From a virus: a stretch of DNA of 25,698 nt. Both the position numbers and the translations under genes were made by a program. Shown in pieces: positions 10,883 through 17,613 of the stretch (positions are counted from its first letter, which is position 1; every line of letters begins with the position of its first letter). A model generated the notes under the pieces. It saw only the letters and a program-made list of their open reading frames with translations, made no database searches and was not told where the DNA came from. The stretch is taken from positions 1-25,698 of IMG/VR virus record IMGVR_UViG_3300028027_000216, one strand, 5' to 3'.

Positions 10883-10923
10883 AAAAAATGGGTGAGCCAG
10901 GACCCCGAATTCCCAGCTCACCC
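10883..10923 (-). terminator. Intrinsic terminator of the 13096-11051 leftward operon
   Basis: On the minus strand GGGTGAGC (10923-10916) pairs with GCTCACCC (10897-10890), followed by ATTTTTT: a standard stem plus U-run. It is the clearest intrinsic terminator in the window. Confidence 0.85.
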
Positions 10924-10951
10924 GAATGCAGGCTGCGCCTAAGCGCTTTAT

Positions 10952-11014
10952 TTAACAACTAGGATAGACAATCATCCTGATAGCTGCACCTACACCATCA
11001 CCTACCCGTGACAT
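10952..11014 (-). CDS. Possible 20-aa peptide
   Basis: The ORF MSRVGDGVGAAIRMIVYPSC starts 37 bases after the 11051 gene stop, with GGAG (11025 region) somewhat far upstream. It sits between that gene and the terminator at 10883-10923. There is no homologue I know; it is listed because it fills the otherwise unexplained 3' space of the operon. It could easily be chance. Confidence 0.3.
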   Translation of the reverse strand: MSRVGDGVGAAIRMIVYPSC

Positions 11015-11050
11015 CTTCTATTTTACTCCACTGATATGGAGTTTGTCAAA

Positions 11051-11236
11051 TTACTCCCAGCGTAGTGTATACTTATTTACTTTGAGATTGTCTTTACCGC
11101 TGCAGTAATCTGCAACAGCTTTAGATCTCAGTGATTTTGATTCCTTCTCCGTAACAGAGATAAATTTGTCAAGAGCGTCAGCTCCTGTTACCCCTGCAAA
11201 CATGATGAAGGATCCGTCTCTAATAATCCAAGCCAT
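11051..11236 (-). CDS. Hypothetical protein (61 aa)
   Basis: Linked to the upstream gene by TAATG at 11236. The product MAWIIRDGSFIMFAGVTGADALDKFISVTEKESKSLRSKAVADYC... KYTLRWE begins with a short beta hairpin and continues as helix, ending in a strand. No family recognised. It is the last well-supported gene before the strong terminator at 10883-10923. Confidence 0.75.
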   Translation of the reverse strand: MAWIIRDGSFIMFAGVTGADALDKFISVTEKESKSLRSKAVADYCSGKDNLKVNKYTLRWE

Positions 11237-11415
11237 TATTCTTCCTCTCTATCTTGAAGTTCCAGGAAGTCCCCAGATTCAATTAAATCTATTAGTCTTG
11301 AGTACATAAATATTACATCAGGGTCCGTAGACTTGTCTGCTGCTTCCTCTAGTTGCTCTAGAAGATCGTCTTTAGCTTGCCTGTACCCGTCAGTCCATCC
11401 GTCTGTATACTGCAT
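11236..11415 (-). CDS. Hypothetical acidic protein (59 aa)
   Basis: The frame is open to 11493, but the first 26 codons lie within the coding part of the upstream gene. ATG 11415 is preceded by GGGGGG about 10 bases upstream and leaves a 26-base overlap, so I take it as the start: MQYTDGWTDGYRQAKDDLLEQLEEA... DPDVIFMYSRLIDLIESGDFLELQDREEE. The YTDGWTDGYRQAKDDLLE pattern is common in small phage proteins of unknown role. Downstream coupling is by TAATG. Confidence 0.72.
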   Translation of the reverse strand: MQYTDGWTDGYRQAKDDLLEQLEEAADKSTDPDVIFMYSRLIDLIESGDFLELQDREEE

Positions 11416-11638
11416 ATGTTGATTGCCCCCCAATCTCATCTCCATAGGGCGCCATTGGTTTAACGTCCTCTTCTGATAAAATTGTAGCACCAACTTTATT
11501 AACTACAGCGGCTACCTTCTCTAGGTAGTTACTATTAATCTCTATTATGTTACCACCAAGGTGGTCCGCCTCTATCCCAAACTTAAGGGCTTCGAATAGG
11601 GCGGTGGCCACCTTAGAAGTACTAATTGTTGTAATCAT
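11390..11638 (-). CDS. Hypothetical protein (82 aa)
   Basis: Start ATG at 11638 overlaps the stop of the upstream 224-aa gene (TAATG). The product MITTISTSKVATALFEALKFGIEA... INSNYLEKVAAVVNKVGATILSEEDVKPM... YAVYRRMD has an N-terminal helix and mixed alpha/beta body. No family is recognised. Its last 26 bases overlap the next gene. Confidence 0.75.
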   Translation of the reverse strand: MITTISTSKVATALFEALKFGIEADHLGGNIIEINSNYLEKVAAVVNKVGATILSEEDVKPMAPYGDEIGGQSTYAVYRRMD

Positions 11639-12312
11639 TAGTTCCAGTCAACATCCGTGTTATCGACTGTCCAAGATTCAATTGAGACATTGCCATTGTT
11701 TGAATCAATGCACAACTCATCTTGTAAGAAATAATGTGCGTCAAAGTCATTAACCTCGTCAAGAGGAAGTTCAACTTCAACATCAACTTGGATTGTTGCA
11801 GAGATAGTCACTGTTTGTGTAAGAGAGATATCCAGGAATTCTGCAATCTCTGTTAGGGCCTCTTGGTCATCTGAATCTGCAAAGCGCTCTTTGATATAAC
11901 TGCGAACGTTATCAATCTTATCTAGGAGCACTGCATTTGTCTTCTGTGCTTGACGTGCATTGTGTAGGTCCCATTCAATAGATGAAACCTTATCAGTTGT
12001 GAATTCAGGGTCTGAGTAACCATGAATGCGCTTATACGTAACTAGCATGTTTGGGTTGTATTCCACTGCAGGTGAGTGGAATGCATCTGAACCGATTGTT
12101 GTTGTCTCTTCCATTTGTTCGCTTTCTTTAGTAGGTGTATTAAGTGTAGCATGTTCGACTGACAATAACGTAGTCTTACGGCCACATGGACATGTTAGCT
12201 CTGTCACACCAGATGGGAATCCAAATCCATCTGATGATGTTAGTTCAATTAAACAATCACACTCATTTGGATCGCAGACGAAGGTATACTTGGATGATAC
12301 TAAATTATCCAT
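11638..12312 (-). CDS. Phage protein with N-terminal zinc-ribbon-like Cys motif (224 aa)
   Basis: The N-terminus has Cys pairs (FVCDPNECDCLIEL and ELTCPCGRKTTLL) in the spacing of a treble-clef or zinc-ribbon fold. A middle region YNPNMLVTYKRIHGYSDPEF is followed by a long helix and a C-terminal strand-rich domain with TQTVTISATIQVDVEVELPLDE and SIESWTVDNTDVDWN. The zinc ribbon hints at nucleic-acid or protein binding, perhaps in transcription or translation, but the protein is not one I can name. It overlaps the Api92-like gene by 8 bases, suggesting co-expression. Confidence 0.78.
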   Translation of the reverse strand: MDNLVSSKYTFVCDPNECDCLIELTSSDGFGFPSGVTELTCPCGRKTTLLSVEHATLNTPTKESEQMEETTTIGSDAFHSPAVEYNPNMLVTYKRIHGYSDPEFTTDKVSSIEWDLHNARQAQKTNAVLLDKIDNVRSYIKERFADSDDQEALTEIAEFLDISLTQTVTISATIQVDVEVELPLDEVNDFDAHYFLQDELCIDSNNGNVSIESWTVDNTDVDWN

Positions 12313-13096
12313 TTAATGCCTCCTCTTGTGTGTATGTCTTAACAGGCAATAGCGACTTATGATTCTCACATTCTGCCATTGCTACTTCATCCTGCCAAGA
12401 ACCCTCGTTACATTCGGAGCAGAACTCACCGCAATCATTTTCACAGTAGTCAACACAATCAAAAGATTGGCAAGCATAGCAACGATTCTCGTATGACATA
12501 ATTTCTTTTACATCACCACGAACAATCTCATACTCCCCACCCCAACCTGTTTCTTCTTCATACTCTAATGTAAGTAAACAGTTGGGAACAAGGTCAGATA
12601 ACTTAGTTAAGATAGTTACGGCAGGTGACCAAGCAGTCTCATACTTATAAACAAGCCAGTTATCATCACCCTCTGATTTATATTCAAGCAATTCTGTATT
12701 TGAGTATTCTTCCTCATCACGAACTGCAACATCCCATTTAGTTCCCCAATTAGAATTGTTCCAAGAATACCAATCCTTCTGAGTCTTAGCAAACTCAATA
12801 GATTTGCGGAACCAATCAGGGTCATTCTTCATATCAATATCACCACGAGAAGGCTGGCAGGCATATTCCTCATCAGTAATTCCGTCATCCTTATATGAGT
12901 GGATATTGTGGAAAGCAAAGACAGGATTATTATATTCAACTACTTTGAACTTGGTCGGGAAGCCTGATGAACTAATATCACCCATACCATAAGTCTCTTG
13001 TGCCAATGTAAATGGCTTATTAAGTCTATCCTTAATCATATCTACTTCAGCCTTTGGACCTTGGATAGTCAAAGTGTTATAACACCAGTTTGGCAT
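12305..13096 (-). CDS. Api92/YubB-like protein with C-terminal Cys-rich domain (263 aa)
   Basis: The N-terminus MPNWCYNTLTIQGP is the hallmark of the Api92-like (YubB, ferredoxin-like fold) family found in phages and plasmids, with the expected later segments NNSNWGTKWDV and TAWSPAVTILTKLSDLVPN. After residue about 205 an extra Cys-rich segment (NRCYACQSFDCVDYCENDCG, then FCSECNEG) looks like a metal-binding module fused to the family domain. Function of the family is unknown. A ribosome site (GAAAGGAACAAA) precedes the ATG. It heads the 13096-11051 operon, behind the promoter at 13131-13160. Confidence 0.85.
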   Translation of the reverse strand: MPNWCYNTLTIQGPKAEVDMIKDRLNKPFTLAQETYGMGDISSSGFPTKFKVVEYNNPVFAFHNIHSYKDDGITDEEYACQPSRGDIDMKNDPDWFRKSIEFAKTQKDWYSWNNSNWGTKWDVAVRDEEEYSNTELLEYKSEGDDNWLVYKYETAWSPAVTILTKLSDLVPNCLLTLEYEEETGWGGEYEIVRGDVKEIMSYENRCYACQSFDCVDYCENDCGEFCSECNEGSWQDEVAMAECENHKSLLPVKTYTQEEALNG

Positions 13097-13130
13097 TTTG
13101 TTCCTTTCGGGTTGGAAATTGTTATATCTA

Positions 13131-13160
13131 ATACTAGCATAGCCGTAATGGGTAGCGCAA
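13131..13160 (-). promoter_or_regulatory. Promoter of the 13096-11051 operon
   Basis: Minus strand TTGCGC (13160-13155), 18-base spacer, extended -10 TGC-TAGTAT (13136-13131). The -35 is weak and the -10 is strong. Confidence 0.6.
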
Positions 13161-13214
13161 CTCTAAATTTCCACAAATTCTGGGATTTCTGCGTAATCTG
13201 CGTAATGCCCGTAA

Positions 13215-13230
13215 TGTGATCAAAATCATA
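13215..13230. promoter_or_regulatory. CRP/GlxR-like site, one arm degenerate
   Basis: TGTGA-TCAAAA-TCATA, one mismatch to TGTGA-N6-TCACA. It stands upstream of the 13131 promoter, preceded by several CGTAAT repeats (13192-13214). Confidence 0.45.
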
Positions 13231-13250
13231 TGCCGCAGCGCCGAATATTT

Positions 13251-13277
13251 ATGCAGAGCTTTGCATATTTATTTATT
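13251..13277. repeat. 27-bp hairpin repeat, copy 1
   Basis: ATGCA-GAGCTT-TGCAT plus ATTTATTTATT; the second copy at 17457-17483 has 25 of 27 identical bases. A 5-bp stem followed on the plus strand by a T-rich tail. Confidence 0.6.
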
Positions 13278-13278
13278 G

Positions 13279-13352
13279 CGATCCATAACGGACTTGAACC
13301 GTCGACCTCTACCGTGACAGGGTAGCGCTCTAACCAACTGAGCTAATGGACC
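13279..13352 (-). tRNA. tRNA-Asp(GUC): tRNA-Asp(GUC)
   Basis: Full cloverleaf on the minus strand: acceptor GGTCCAT/ATGGATC, D arm AGCTCAGTTGGTTAGAGC, anticodon stem CTACC/GGTAG with loop CTGTCAC (anticodon GUC), T arm ACGG/TTCAAGT with CCGT. G73 is the normal discriminator for aspartate. CCA is not encoded. It lies 3' of the DUF932 gene and may be cut out of its transcript. Confidence 0.93.
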
Positions 13353-13358
13353 AAATGG

Positions 13359-13383
13359 TGAGCAGTTTTAAATCTTGCTCAGG
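13359..13383 (-). repeat. 3'-UTR hairpin element (CCTGAGCA...TGCTCA), DUF932 gene copy
   Basis: On the minus strand CCTGAGCAAGATTTAAAACT then GCTCA, 8 bases after the stop at 13392. Shared with 16272, 16526, 18860 and plus-strand 4971; the loop is conserved as well as the stem. Confidence 0.65.
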
Positions 13384-13391
13384 ATTTTTAT

Positions 13392-14405
13392 TTATGCTAT
13401 TGCTAAAACTGATTTAACAATTTTTGCTAAGCGATTTTTTTCTGCGTTGATTTGTGCATCAAATCCACTTGCAGCAGCAAGAAGACTTTCGGTCTTTCCA
13501 CCACGAGCAGTGCGAGCCCAATCAAGGCGTTCAGTTAGTGCATTTAGTGCGCCCCAACCAGTGCCAGCAATCATCCCGTTGAATTCGCCAGTGTATAAAT
13601 CGTTGATTGTATCCACTTTTGTTTCCCACTTTTTAATTGCGCCCTTTGTATCCTTCTCAGGCTTTGGATAAGCAGCGAGAATAATATCGTTGAATTCCTT
13701 AGCATTGACTGACTTCTCATAGAGAGCGTTAGCCAACTTTGAGAATTCGTCCATATAGAAATCTGCCATTCCTAGTGCTTGACGAGCAATAGCAATCTTT
13801 CCTTCTGCAGTTTGTGTGTGGCGAATTTTGAATGATTGCTTTACGCCACCCTTTTTCTTAGAACCTAATGCAAGGTTAAGAGTGTTAGCGCACACAACAC
13901 GAACAGGTGTAATGCTTGCTTGAATTGCAATAGAGCCGTCGTGTGATGTGTTGATAAGCAAATAAGTTTTTACCTTATCATTGACACCAGTAGGGTCTAG
14001 AACAACTTCACGCTCTAGAGCAAGAGAACCGAATACCACACGACCACCCTTGATTGAACCAGCAGTTTCCCAGCGACCACCGCCGTCGAGAATGTTATCA
14101 CCAAATGCAAATAAATCTTCATTTTGCAACGGAACATAACGCTGACCAACTACACCAAGAATATCGGTTTGTGAATTGTCGGTAGGATTAGTGCGTAGGA
14201 CATACTGATAATCCTTATCAGATGTTAGGTGATTTGGAACTTCCAAATCTTCTAAACGGACATTCCATCCATTTAGATTTGCGAGAGATAGCATTTCAGA
14301 TGTATTTACTTCATTAGTAAATACAGTTCCTAAGCCGTGCCAAGCAGGTTCACGGAATGAGGCAAAAGATGTTTTGCCGTTTTGACTTTCGAGGTCGTGC
14401 GCCAT
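13392..14405 (-). CDS. DUF932 phage/plasmid-like protein (337 aa)
   Basis: Matches the phage/plasmid-like DUF932 family (TIGR03299-type) over its length: MAHDLESQNGKTSFASFREPAWHGLGT at the N-terminus, NTSEMLSLANLNGWNV, LGVVGQRYVPLQNEDLFAFGD, LLINTSHDGSIAIQASITPV, RVVCANTLNLAL and a late GTGWGALNALTERLDWAR. The length of about 340 is normal and the protein seems intact. The family is widespread in phages and plasmids of actinobacteria; its activity is not established. A ribosome site (AGAAGGAAAT) precedes the ATG. It has its own promoter (14434-14463), a CRP-like site upstream and a conserved hairpin downstream, and seems monocistronic with tRNA-Asp. Confidence 0.92.
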   Translation of the reverse strand: MAHDLESQNGKTSFASFREPAWHGLGTVFTNEVNTSEMLSLANLNGWNVRLEDLEVPNHLTSDKDYQYVLRTNPTDNSQTDILGVVGQRYVPLQNEDLFAFGDNILDGGGRWETAGSIKGGRVVFGSLALEREVVLDPTGVNDKVKTYLLINTSHDGSIAIQASITPVRVVCANTLNLALGSKKKGGVKQSFKIRHTQTAEGKIAIARQALGMADFYMDEFSKLANALYEKSVNAKEFNDIILAAYPKPEKDTKGAIKKWETKVDTINDLYTGEFNGMIAGTGWGALNALTERLDWARTARGGKTESLLAAASGFDAQINAEKNRLAKIVKSVLAIA

Positions 14406-14433
14406 ATTTCCTTCTTTCTTTGTTGTTATTTCA

Positions 14434-14463
14434 AGTATAACAGGATGAACTGACAGATGTCAA
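14434..14463 (-). promoter_or_regulatory. Promoter of the DUF932 gene, with TGTCAG box
   Basis: Minus strand TTGACA (14463-14458), 18-base spacer, TATACT (14439-14434). TGTCAG (14455-14450) lies inside the spacer, exactly 10 bases before the -10. Confidence 0.8.
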
Positions 14464-14493
14464 TTCGTATAGGTAAAAATGTCCGATTTTCAA

Positions 14494-14509
14494 TGTGATC
14501 AAATTCACA
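14494..14509. promoter_or_regulatory. CRP/GlxR-like site, exact
   Basis: TGTGA-TCAAAT-TCACA, centred about 75 bases upstream of the predicted start of the DUF932 transcript. Confidence 0.6.
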
Positions 14510-14519
14510 CACGTAAGCC

Positions 14520-14539
14520 TGTGGATAAGCTGTGGATAA
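14520..14539 (-). promoter_or_regulatory. Two adjacent DnaA-box-like sites
   Basis: TGTGGATAA at 14520-14528 and 14531-14539, both exact, 11 bases apart, followed by a hairpin (CCGC/GCGG). Confidence 0.45.
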
Positions 14540-14571
14540 CCCGCCTCGCATTTCTGCGGGATTGTCAAGTC

Positions 14572-14757
14572 CTATTTTTGTTTAGTAATTTGTTCCCAAA
14601 AAGTTGGGCGGTCTTCATTTACTTGCGCTTTAACATCATTATAAGTTTTATCATTTACCAGTGCGGTAATAATAAAAAACGGCGCAATAAAGAAAAACAT
14701 AAGTAAGAATACGAAACCAAAACCTATTAGATAGCCAAGAACATCATAGTATCGCAT
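14572..14757 (-). CDS. Small membrane protein (61 aa)
   Basis: MRYYDVLGYLIGFGFVFLLMFFFIAPFFIITALV is one long or two short hydrophobic segments (about residues 8-34), followed by a charged soluble tail (NDKTYNDVKAQVNEDRPTFWEQITKQK). The ribosome site is weak (GAGAC). Function unknown; position after the 14769 gene with an 11-base gap suggests the same transcript. It could be an inner-membrane effector such as an exclusion protein, though nothing specific shows that. Confidence 0.72.
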   Translation of the reverse strand: MRYYDVLGYLIGFGFVFLLMFFFIAPFFIITALVNDKTYNDVKAQVNEDRPTFWEQITKQK

Positions 14758-14768
14758 AGTCTATTGTC

Positions 14769-15239
14769 TCACGCTTCTACTAGATTTGACAAATCGTATC
14801 TATCTTCAGATATTTTTGTTTGGTCAACACTAGACATTTTAGATTGCCATAATGATAGATTGGATTCAAGACGGTCACCAAAAACTCTTACAAAATCTGC
14901 AAGGTCCACGGTCTCACCAGTCAAACAAGATTTAAGTACATCGACACCTAGGTACACTCGACTATCACCGCTCCACCCAATTGAAACAGGCACCAGGCAC
15001 GTGCGATACTCATCTTGAATCCAACCCACCCCCTCTCCACAAATAACAGCATGCTTAGCACATCCATATGCATCAGGCTCATCAATCATGACTAGTACTA
15101 GATCTTCTACAGAATGACTCTTCATATATTCAATAGGGTCCATGTCATAAGTTGCAACCTGGATATCCCGTGCACGTTCCAATAGCTTAGCTTGATCAAG
15201 CTTATGGCCAATAAATCCTCGTGTGCGTTCTCTTGACAT
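14769..15239 (-). CDS. Hypothetical protein (156 aa)
   Basis: A strong ribosome site (AGGAGATATAC) precedes the ATG at 15239. The product MSRERTRGFIGHKLDQAKLL... DIQVATYDMDPIEYMKSHSVEDLVLVMIDEPDAYGCAKHAVICGEG... TCLVPVSIGWSGDSRVYLGVDVLKSC looks like an alpha/beta domain with several Cys, but no catalytic motif is clear. No family recognised. It is in one unit with the GP88-like gene upstream and the membrane protein downstream. Confidence 0.77.
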   Translation of the reverse strand: MSRERTRGFIGHKLDQAKLLERARDIQVATYDMDPIEYMKSHSVEDLVLVMIDEPDAYGCAKHAVICGEGVGWIQDEYRTCLVPVSIGWSGDSRVYLGVDVLKSCLTGETVDLADFVRVFGDRLESNLSLWQSKMSSVDQTKISEDRYDLSNLVEA

Positions 15240-15248
15240 GTATATCTC

Positions 15249-15998
15249 CTATTTCTTAGTAGCGCTAAATCGAATGTCGGCTTTACCATAAACACATAGG
15301 CCACAAGATACGCAGGCGGACCCATTGCTTGAGATTAGAGGAATAGACTTATTATTCTCAGGGCACTTAGCCCCTACTTTACCAGTCAATTCTTTCATCT
15401 TATCAGCGGTTACGGCAAAAGTTTTTCCAAGGTATGCAAGGCGGACCTCATAATCCTTTTTTAACTCTTCTCCAATTGTAGCATTTTCATCATCGGTTGA
15501 AAAGTAGAGAGAGAGGTTGTTAATATTATTTAAAATAAGGGCTGCAGACTTAACTCGTGTATATACCCAAAATTGAATATCAGGATGATTTTCAATAACA
15601 GTCTTCCACGCATATGTATAAGTATCATTAAAGAAATCGCCGTCCCAGTGAATGCGGAATAACTTAGGCGCTTCTTTTTTATCACAATCAGCAACAAATT
15701 CTACAATCATCTCATCTAATAGATTAATCATAGTTTCGCTATCTGCGTCTTTAAGTAGGGCCCAGTTATGGAGCAGATTAGTTTTTACTCCTTTGAATAA
15801 CTTTTCAAGTTTCCCAGCGTAGCAAACAGTCTCACAGATAGACGTTGCACCAGGGCAAGAAAAGTCTTTTCCTGCGGGCAATCCAAACGTGTTTGCAATT
15901 GCGGCTTGCTTTCCATTTTTTGTGACAAGGTTAGCCACCTTTCGGTCATTAGAACGTTTAAGTTTCATATTAATAATTGTATCGGGAGCCACTGACAT
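15249..15998 (-). CDS. GP88-like phage protein (249 aa)
   Basis: The N-terminal region resembles the GP88 family of actinobacteriophage proteins: VANLVTKNGKQAAIANTFGL, LPAGKDFSCPGATSICETVCYAGK, with Cys48, Cys55 and Cys59 in the typical Cx6Cx3CYA spacing. Further segments: FRIHWDGDFFNDTYTYAWKTVIENHPDI and QFWVYTRVKSA. The C-terminus has another Cys group (KCPENNKS... SACVSCGLCVYGKADI). Two Cys groups suggest metal or Fe-S binding. Function is not known to me. The start at 15998 overlaps the previous stop (TAATG). Family naming is by motif recall. Confidence 0.8.
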   Translation of the reverse strand: MSVAPDTIINMKLKRSNDRKVANLVTKNGKQAAIANTFGLPAGKDFSCPGATSICETVCYAGKLEKLFKGVKTNLLHNWALLKDADSETMINLLDEMIVEFVADCDKKEAPKLFRIHWDGDFFNDTYTYAWKTVIENHPDIQFWVYTRVKSAALILNNINNLSLYFSTDDENATIGEELKKDYEVRLAYLGKTFAVTADKMKELTGKVGAKCPENNKSIPLISSNGSACVSCGLCVYGKADIRFSATKK

Positions 15999-16129
15999 TA
16001 TAGGTCCCCCATTTCAGCGTCGGCCATGCGTGTTTCCATATAATCAATTACTGGATCACGGTAGTAACCTTTTACACAGATAGTGCAGATAGAGTAATTA
16101 GTACAGTAGCATGAATTAATATCGTTCAT
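15998..16129 (-). CDS. Cys-rich microprotein (43 aa)
   Basis: First gene of the 16129-14572 unit, with ribosome site GAAAGG upstream. The product MNDINSCYCTNYSICTICVKGYYRDPVIDYMETRMADAEMGDL has CxC and CxxC motifs (Cys7, 9, 15, 18), a likely single zinc knuckle followed by a helix. Coupled by TAATG to the GP88-like gene, which also has Cys clusters, so the two could form a complex; this is inference. Confidence 0.72.
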   Translation of the reverse strand: MNDINSCYCTNYSICTICVKGYYRDPVIDYMETRMADAEMGDL

Positions 16130-16158
16130 GATTATGCCTTTCGTTCGGGTGTATATTA

Positions 16159-16187
16159 ATACTAGCAGATATTTCAGTGGAATTCAA
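16159..16187 (-). promoter_or_regulatory. Promoter of the 16129-14572 unit
   Basis: Minus strand TTGAAT (16187-16182), 17-base spacer, extended -10 TGC-TAGTAT (16164-16159). The spacer carries CCACTGAAA, as at the 10817 promoter, in place of the TGTCAG box. Confidence 0.7.
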
Positions 16188-16206
16188 TTCCTACTCGTAA
16201 GTAGCG

Positions 16207-16222
16207 TGTGATGTTGATCACA
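16207..16222. promoter_or_regulatory. CRP/GlxR-like site, exact
   Basis: TGTGA-TGTTGA-TCACA upstream of the 16159 promoter, followed by a CGCAAAATTGCG hairpin and TTTTGTCAAG. Confidence 0.6.
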
Positions 16223-16271
16223 AGCCGCCTCGCAAAATTGCGTGTTTTGTCAAGCAGCTAGATCGGTGTGT

Positions 16272-16296
16272 TGAGCAGTTTTAATTCTTGCTCAGG
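16272..16296 (-). repeat. 3'-UTR hairpin element, copy after the 16313 gene
   Basis: Minus strand CCTGAGCAAGAATTAAAACT then GCTCA, 16 bases after the stop at 16313. Confidence 0.65.
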
Positions 16297-16312
16297 AATA
16301 TTGCGCTATTTT

Positions 16313-16495
16313 TTATGCGCCAATTTTTACCATAGCCCACCGCATACCATTTTCAGTTTGCAAAGATAACTTAGTTAGGTTTGGTCGGACAGAAACAATT
16401 TCACGAATTGAACCTGTAATACCTGACTTACCTGTTGTGAAAGTATCTCCAATTCGGTAGAACTTTCCTTTTGTTGTATCCATTACTGGCGACAT
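16313..16495 (-). CDS. Small SH3-like/beta-barrel protein (60 aa)
   Basis: The product MSPVMDTTKGKFYRIGDTFTTGKSGITGSIREIVSVRPNLTKLSLQTENGMRWAMVKIGA is predicted all-beta. It aligns by eye with the 17127 product (IGQTYTTARSGVEGTITEVV... RIKLDVNGQPRWTTAK) and more loosely with the 18359 product (IGKTYRSNSRHFEGEIISAE), so three paralogues with a KOW/SH3-like look lie within 2 kb. A ribosome site (GAAGGAAAT) precedes the ATG. Ligand unknown. It shares a transcript with the 16620 gene upstream. Confidence 0.75.
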   Translation of the reverse strand: MSPVMDTTKGKFYRIGDTFTTGKSGITGSIREIVSVRPNLTKLSLQTENGMRWAMVKIGA

Positions 16496-16525
16496 ATATT
16501 TCCTTCTTTCGGGTAGTTGTTGTGT

Positions 16526-16550
16526 TGAGCCTTTTCACAACTTGCTCAGG
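16526..16550 (-). repeat. 3'-UTR hairpin element, copy between the 16620 and 16313 genes
   Basis: Minus strand CCTGAGCAAGTTGTGAAAAG then GCTCA; the loop is the most divergent of the copies and one stem base changes. Confidence 0.55.
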
Positions 16551-16619
16551 TTGTAAGAGTTCTTACTTACGACATTGGACTAGATACTCTTAGAAACTGT
16601 CCCTGTTTCGATTATTTAG

Positions 16620-17036
16620 TTAGAGATAGCGAGCAATTTGCTTCATAGTAGAAGCATTTACTGTTTCCTCATCTGTCATCTTTAGAATTGTGAGAGCATT
16701 TGTGATGTCCTCTTTCATTTCCTTGTATGTGTGAGAGTGGATTACCTCAAAATCCTTTTCAGGCTCAGCAGGAAAATCCTTCTCGCTTACTATGATGTCA
16801 AAATCAACATTTAGTGTCTTGTTCCAAGAACGATAGTTTGTGCGTAAGTTTTCTGACTTTGAGAAATTGTCAATAGCCCACTTACCAATTTGCTTTTTCC
16901 ACGCTTCATAAGCCTTAGTGTGCTTTGCTTCTTTTTCTGATTGTGTAGCATAGTCTTTTTCTAGTTGTGCTAGACGAGTTTCTAGTGCCTTGATTACCTT
17001 TGGTGTTGCCACCTTTACTGTGATTGCTCTTGACAT
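16620..17036 (-). CDS. Coiled-coil protein of unknown function (138 aa)
   Basis: MSRAITVKVATPKVIKALETRLAQLEKDYATQSEKEAKHTKAYEAW... opens with a short strand and then a long charged helix likely to form a coiled coil (about residues 12-55). The second half has FDIIVSEKDFPAEPEKDFEV and a helical end (MKEDITNALTILKMTDEETVNASTMKQIARYL). No family is recognised. A ribosome site (AAAGGAAACAA) lies before the ATG, behind a TGTCAG-box promoter at 17094-17115. Confidence 0.8.
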   Translation of the reverse strand: MSRAITVKVATPKVIKALETRLAQLEKDYATQSEKEAKHTKAYEAWKKQIGKWAIDNFSKSENLRTNYRSWNKTLNVDFDIIVSEKDFPAEPEKDFEVIHSHTYKEMKEDITNALTILKMTDEETVNASTMKQIARYL

Positions 17037-17093
17037 TTGTTTCCTTTGTTTGTGGGTGGGTGGTTTGTTTTTCTTACTCTATAAGTGTAGCAG

Positions 17094-17115
17094 GGGCTAC
17101 TGACATTTGCCAGTA
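17094..17115 (-). promoter_or_regulatory. TGTCAG-box promoter of the 17036 gene
   Basis: Minus strand TGTCAG (17115-17110), 10 bases, extended -10 TGC-TACACT (17099-17094). Confidence 0.65.
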
Positions 17116-17126
17116 GCCCCACTTGA

Positions 17127-17276
17127 CTACTTCTTTGCTGTTGTCCAGCGTGGTTGTCCATTTACATCAAGTTTGATACGATAAGAGCCATTATCGTTCT
17201 TGACGACCTCTGTGATTGTTCCTTCTACTCCTGAGCGAGCAGTTGTGTATGTCTGACCGATTACTGGTGTTGTCAT
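17127..17276 (-). CDS. Small SH3-like protein (49 aa), paralogue of the 16313 product
   Basis: MTTPVIGQTYTTARSGVEGTITEVVKNDNG... YRIKLDVNGQPRWTTAKK is a compact all-beta protein with the same order of motifs as the 16313 product (start, G-x-x-[YF]-T-T-x-x-S-G, I-x-E-[VI]-V, RW near the C-terminus). The ribosome site AAAAGGAAGC precedes the ATG, and a promoter with TTGATA, TGTCAG and TAGACT boxes lies at 17307-17335. It is a single-gene transcript. Function unknown; KOW-like folds often bind RNA or ribosomes, but that is only a possibility. Confidence 0.75.
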   Translation of the reverse strand: MTTPVIGQTYTTARSGVEGTITEVVKNDNGSYRIKLDVNGQPRWTTAKK

Positions 17277-17306
17277 TTTGCTTCCTTTTCTGTTGTTGTT
17301 AATACA

Positions 17307-17335
17307 AGTCTAGCGGATTGGTCTGACATTATCAA
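17307..17335 (-). promoter_or_regulatory. TGTCAG-box promoter of the 17276 gene
   Basis: Minus strand TTGATA (17335-17330), 17-base spacer, -10 TAGACT (17312-17307), with TGTCAG (17328-17323) 10 bases before the -10. Confidence 0.75.
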
Positions 17336-17424
17336 ATCGTAAATCGGTCAAATCGGACATTTTTTCCACAAATTCTGTGATAAATGTCATAATGTCGTAA
17401 CTTGACAAAGCTCGGAAAATCCGT

Positions 17425-17447
17425 GGCGCACTCGGGCGTGTTGCGCC
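17425..17447. repeat. GC-rich hairpin with the shared CTCGGGCGTG core
   Basis: GGCGCA (17425-17430) pairs with TGCGCC (17442-17447); the loop CTCGGGCGTGT is the complement of the ACACGCCCGAG sequence in the gaps at 18809, 19924 and 20759. Confidence 0.5.
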
Positions 17448-17456
17448 AGCATTTTT

Positions 17457-17483
17457 ATGCAGTGCGTTGCATATTTATTTATT
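17457..17483. repeat. 27-bp hairpin repeat, copy 2
   Basis: ATGCA-GTGCGT-TGCAT plus ATTTATTTATT, 25 of 27 bases identical to 13251-13277. Here it overlaps the stop codon of the 17479 gene. Confidence 0.6.
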
Positions 17484-17613
17484 CAGAATATTTATTTTTA
17501 TATTTTTGTTTTCGTGAATAAACTTTTTTTGATTGCACATAAGTTGCAGCGTTTGATCTCCGCAATTCTTGAATGCGTGTAACTTTTTCTTTTAGCATTT
17601 TCTTTAATCCCAT
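17479..17613 (-). CDS. Small highly basic protein (44 aa)
   Basis: The ATG at 17613 lies in the last codons of the upstream gene (10-base overlap). The product MGLKKMLKEKVTRIQELRRSNAATYVQSKKVYSRKQKYKNKYSE has about one third Lys/Arg and no acidic patch, so nucleic-acid binding is plausible. It is the last gene of the 18568-17479 unit. No family recognised. Confidence 0.68.
   Translation of the reverse strand: MGLKKMLKEKVTRIQELRRSNAATYVQSKKVYSRKQKYKNKYSE

Noticed and set aside
12026-12316. 96-codon plus-strand ORF inside the 11638-12312 gene
   Set aside because: Opposite strand of a good zinc-ribbon-containing gene; no supporting signals.
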